Source of the DNA: Sphingomonadales bacterium | GTDB taxonomy: Bacteria; Pseudomonadota; Alphaproteobacteria; Sphingomonadales; Sphingomonadaceae | Direction: 5' to 3' | Assembly (NCBI GenBank): GCA_025360285.1 | Contig: JANYCM010000249.1 | Coordinates: forward strand, 1 to 8,184 | Length of the DNA stretch: 8,184 bases | Shown: piece after piece, positions 6,635-8,184 of the stretch | Layout: each line of letters begins with the position of its first letter | How positions within the stretch are numbered: the first letter of the stretch is position 1 | Program-made: the position numbers and the translations under genes | The notes under the pieces: model-generated | The model's database searches: none | What the model saw: the letters and a program-made list of their open reading frames with translations, nothing else | Told to the model about the DNA's origin: nothing

Positions 6635-6663
6635 CAGCCCGAACAACGCGCGTTTAAGGGCTG
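6635..6663. promoter_or_regulatory. nested dyad upstream of gmd, possible operator
   Basis: CAGCCC (6635-6640) pairs with GGGCTG (6658-6663), and the perfect 10-base palindrome AACGCGCGTT (6645-6654) sits at almost the same centre. The whole element lies 25-53 bases before the gmd start. There is no T-run on either strand, so it is not an intrinsic terminator for the transporter gene. The symmetry suggests a dimeric protein site or an RNA hairpin in the gmd leader. The minus-strand TTGTTC at about 6639-6644 is a poor -35 candidate within it. The same AACGCGCGTT also occurs by codon chance at 438-447, so the 10-mer alone is not specific. Confidence 0.3.
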
Positions 6664-6681
6664 AGTTGCCGCTTGGCCAGC

Positions 6682-6728
6682 GTCAGCGCAGCAGACGCCG
6701 CATAGCTGTCAGCGCGGCAGACGCCGCA
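6682..6728. repeat. 21-base direct repeat across the transporter stop codon
   Basis: GTCAGCGCAGCAGACGCCGC plus A at 6682-6702 recurs at 6708-6728 with one mismatch (A to G at the ninth base), a period of 26. The right copy contains the last codons and the TGA (6709-6711) of the transporter gene; the left copy is untranslated and carries the same stop-codon context. A short tandem duplication with 5 spacer bases is the simplest reading. Confidence 0.75.
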
Positions 6729-7956
6729 ACAGGGGAATCAACAACACCACCGTCAACCCGGCCGCCAACAGCACCGCCGGCACACTCGCCCCGCGGCTGA
6801 TCGCGGCGCCGATGGCCAGCACCCCGCCGACCTGAAACGCCGCATTGACGATATTATTGGCGGCAATGGCACGCGCCCGGCCCGCCGGGTTGGTGGCGGT
6901 TTGCAGCACGCCATACAGCGGTACCGAAAAAATCCCGCCGGCAATAGCCAGCACCAGCAAATCCGCCAGCACCCGCCAGCCACGCGGGTCCCCCAGGAAC
7001 ATGGCAATATCACCGGCCGCCCCATGCAGCGCCCGTTCGGAAAACAGCAGGTCAATCCCCGCCGCCGCCATCACCAACCCAGCCCAGGGCGACAGCCGCG
7101 TCGAAATATGGCCGCGCAACAACCGGCTGACCATCGCCGACCCCGCCGCAACCCCGATCGAGAACGCCGCGAGAAACAGGGTCGCCACCCCTTCGCTACC
7201 GCCCAGATCATTCTTCGCCAGCGGCACGAACTGGGAGGTATAAATGGCCCCCAGCGCCCAGAACCAGCTGATGCAGACGGTCGCGATGCGCAGTTTGCGG
7301 TTGCCGAACGCCTCCCCCAGCGCCCGGCGCGAGGCAGTCAGCGGGTTCCAGTCGATCGGCACGGCGCTGGCCGGCGGCGCCGCCGGGATGAAGCGCGATG
7401 CCAGCCAGCCCGCGACGGCCACCGCAAGGGCAATCGGCCCGGCCAGCCCCGCCGGCAACAACCCCCCGGCGATCTGGCCGAGCAGGATCGCCACAAAAGT
7501 CGCGCCTTCGACCAGCCCGGTGCCGAGCAACAGCTCATCTTCGCGCAGATGCTGCGGCAGGATGGCATATTTGACCGGGCCAAAGACGGTGGAATGCGTG
7601 CCCATCAGGAAAATCACCGCCAGGCACAGGCCTTCCGACTGGAGCAGCAGCGCCGCCGTGCCCAGCGCCATGAAACCAATTTCGGCAATCTTCACCCCAC
7701 GGGCGATCATCGCCTTGTCGCGTGCATCGGAAATTTCACCCGAAAGCCCGGAAAACAGCAGGAAGGGCAAAGTGAAAATGCCGGCCGCCGCCGTCGCCAG
7801 CGTGGCCGTCCCCACCGGATCACCGGCGCGCAGGTGAAACGCCACCAGAAAAATGAACGCCGTCTTGAACAGATTGTCGTTGAATGCCCCCAGAAACTGG
7901 GTGACGAACAAGGGCCCGAAGCGGCGGGTGGTGAGCAGGGCAAACATTACCGCCAT
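6709..7956 (-). CDS. LplT-like major facilitator transporter
   Basis: This is a 415-residue integral membrane protein with about twelve hydrophobic segments. The N-terminal QFLGAFNDNLFK (20-31) and the block GTHSTVFGPVKYAILPQHL (119-137) followed by LVEGATFVAILLGQIAGG (148-165) are the signature of the lysophospholipid-flippase branch of the MFS (LplT and the transporter domain of Aas-type fusions). Family members move lysophospholipids across the inner membrane for re-acylation; substrate here is inferred. E. coli LplT is of similar length (about 400 residues). No acyltransferase or acyl-ACP synthetase domain is attached or adjacent: the protein stops at LLRRLPR and the next gene is gmd. The ATG at 7956 has AGGGA just upstream; a second ATG at 7947 has none. 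It is on the same strand as gmd with 98 bases between, so read-through into the fucose genes is possible. Its own start region faces the DUF937-like gene. Confidence 0.85.
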   Translation of the reverse strand: MAVMFALLTTRRFGPLFVTQFLGAFNDNLFKTAFIFLVAFHLRAGDPVGTATLATAAAGIFTLPFLLFSGLSGEISDARDKAMIARGVKIAEIGFMALGTAALLLQSEGLCLAVIFLMGTHSTVFGPVKYAILPQHLREDELLLGTGLVEGATFVAILLGQIAGGLLPAGLAGPIALAVAVAGWLASRFIPAAPPASAVPIDWNPLTASRRALGEAFGNRKLRIATVCISWFWALGAIYTSQFVPLAKNDLGGSEGVATLFLAAFSIGVAAGSAMVSRLLRGHISTRLSPWAGLVMAAAGIDLLFSERALHGAAGDIAMFLGDPRGWRVLADLLVLAIAGGIFSVPLYGVLQTATNPAGRARAIAANNIVNAAFQVGGVLAIGAAISRGASVPAVLLAAGLTVVLLIPLLRRLPR

Positions 7957-8078
7957 CTTTCCCTATTCGCCGGCCAAGGTCCATGGCGTCGGCAATTTAT
8001 CCGCCTGTGTCGATCGCATGACTCGCAGGAGTCACGATCACGCGCTATTATCGCCGGCTTCAACGGGGAATTTTGACC
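7957..8078. promoter_or_regulatory. divergent intergenic region with a hairpin-like dyad
   Basis: These 122 bases separate two diverging genes and should hold both promoters. At 8012-8039, GATCG + TGACTC (8012-8016, 8019-8024) mirrors GAGTCA + CGATC (8029-8034, 8035-8039), an 11-bp interrupted dyad with a 2-base bulge and the loop GCAG. A TATTAT (8046-8051) seven bases further right could be the -10 of the rightward gene, giving a leader of about 20 bases; no good -35 is found, and the dyad covers where it should be, as an operator or activator site might. On the minus strand, GATAAATT around 7993-8000 is a weak -10 candidate for the transporter. Confidence 0.35.
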
Positions 8079-8184
8079 ATGCCGCAGGAATTGATGGACA
8101 TGATCGGCCGCATGGGCGGCGCCGATGCGATTGCCGCCATGGCGGCGCGTGTCGGCATCACGCCTGATCAGGCCAACAGCGCCG
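8079..8184 (+). CDS. DUF937 (YidB-like) family protein, N-terminal part (cut by window edge)
   Basis: From the ATG at 8079, 35 codons are open to the window end: MPQELMDMIGRMGGADAI, then AAMAARVGITPDQANSA. The pattern of a short helix, a glycine-rich turn and an (A)xxxGI/LTPDQA helix matches the start of DUF937/YidB-type proteins as I remember them; their function is unknown, though the fold suggests a small helical cytosolic protein. GGGGA (8065-8069) lies 9 bases before the ATG. Only about a quarter or less of a typical member is visible, so the family call is tentative. It is transcribed away from the transporter, behind the dyad at 8012-8039. Confidence 0.58.
   Translation, partial: MPQELMDMIGRMGGADAIAAMAARVGITPDQANSA

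Noticed and set aside
6635..6663. Intrinsic terminator between the transporter and gmd
   Set aside because: The 6-bp stem has a 17-base loop and no T-run on either strand, so it is kept only as a possible regulatory dyad.
6901..8076. 391-codon plus-strand open frame opposite the transporter
   Set aside because: It covers the transporter gene and most of the divergent spacer. Its composition is Gln/Arg-rich with no hydrophobic core, typical of the reverse of a membrane-protein gene.

Overview
The window looks like chromosome from a high-GC (roughly 65 % by eye) alphaproteobacterium. Sphingomonadales is my best guess, from codon usage, the tightly overlapping genes, the style of the AraC-type regulator at the left edge and the general flavour of the proteins. 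This placement is inference; no rRNA or marker gene is present. Eight protein genes are supported, two of them cut by the window ends. I see no tRNA, rRNA, CRISPR array, insertion sequence or phage gene.

Layout, left to right: (1) the first 45 codons of a minus-strand AraC-family regulator run off the left edge (1-136). (2) A 290-base non-coding stretch (137-426) holds a strong minus-strand rho-independent terminator and, just before it, a short unexplained stretch that could be a small RNA or leader. (3) A plus-strand EamA/DMT-type permease (427-1317) ends 2 bases from the end of the next gene, tail to tail. (4) A compact minus-strand series reads from right to left: gmd (5555-6610), fcl (4605-5555), a family 2 glycosyltransferase (3787-4608), mmsA (2234-3742) and mmsB (1320-2216). 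(5) Upstream of gmd, on the same strand and 98 bases away, lies an LplT-like major facilitator transporter (6709-7956). (6) A 122-base divergent spacer separates it from the start of a plus-strand DUF937-like protein that runs off the right edge.

Two pathways are joined in one apparent transcription unit. Gmd and Fcl convert GDP-D-mannose to GDP-L-fucose, and the adjoining glycosyltransferase, whose GTG start overlaps the fcl stop, is the obvious candidate to use that donor or to act on the same surface glycan. MmsB and MmsA carry out the last two steps of valine breakdown (3-hydroxyisobutyrate to methylmalonate semialdehyde to propionyl-CoA). At all four gene junctions a start codon overlaps the preceding stop codon, although at the two mms junctions a downstream ATG with a better ribosome binding site is the more likely start.

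I do not see a clearly new biological system. The points most worth checking are the possible small RNA or leader ending in the terminator at 235-268, the sugar-nucleotide/valine operon arrangement, a REP-like inverted repeat that encodes the glycosyltransferase C-terminus, a near-perfect 21-base duplication at the transporter stop codon, and dyads upstream of gmd and of the DUF937 gene.
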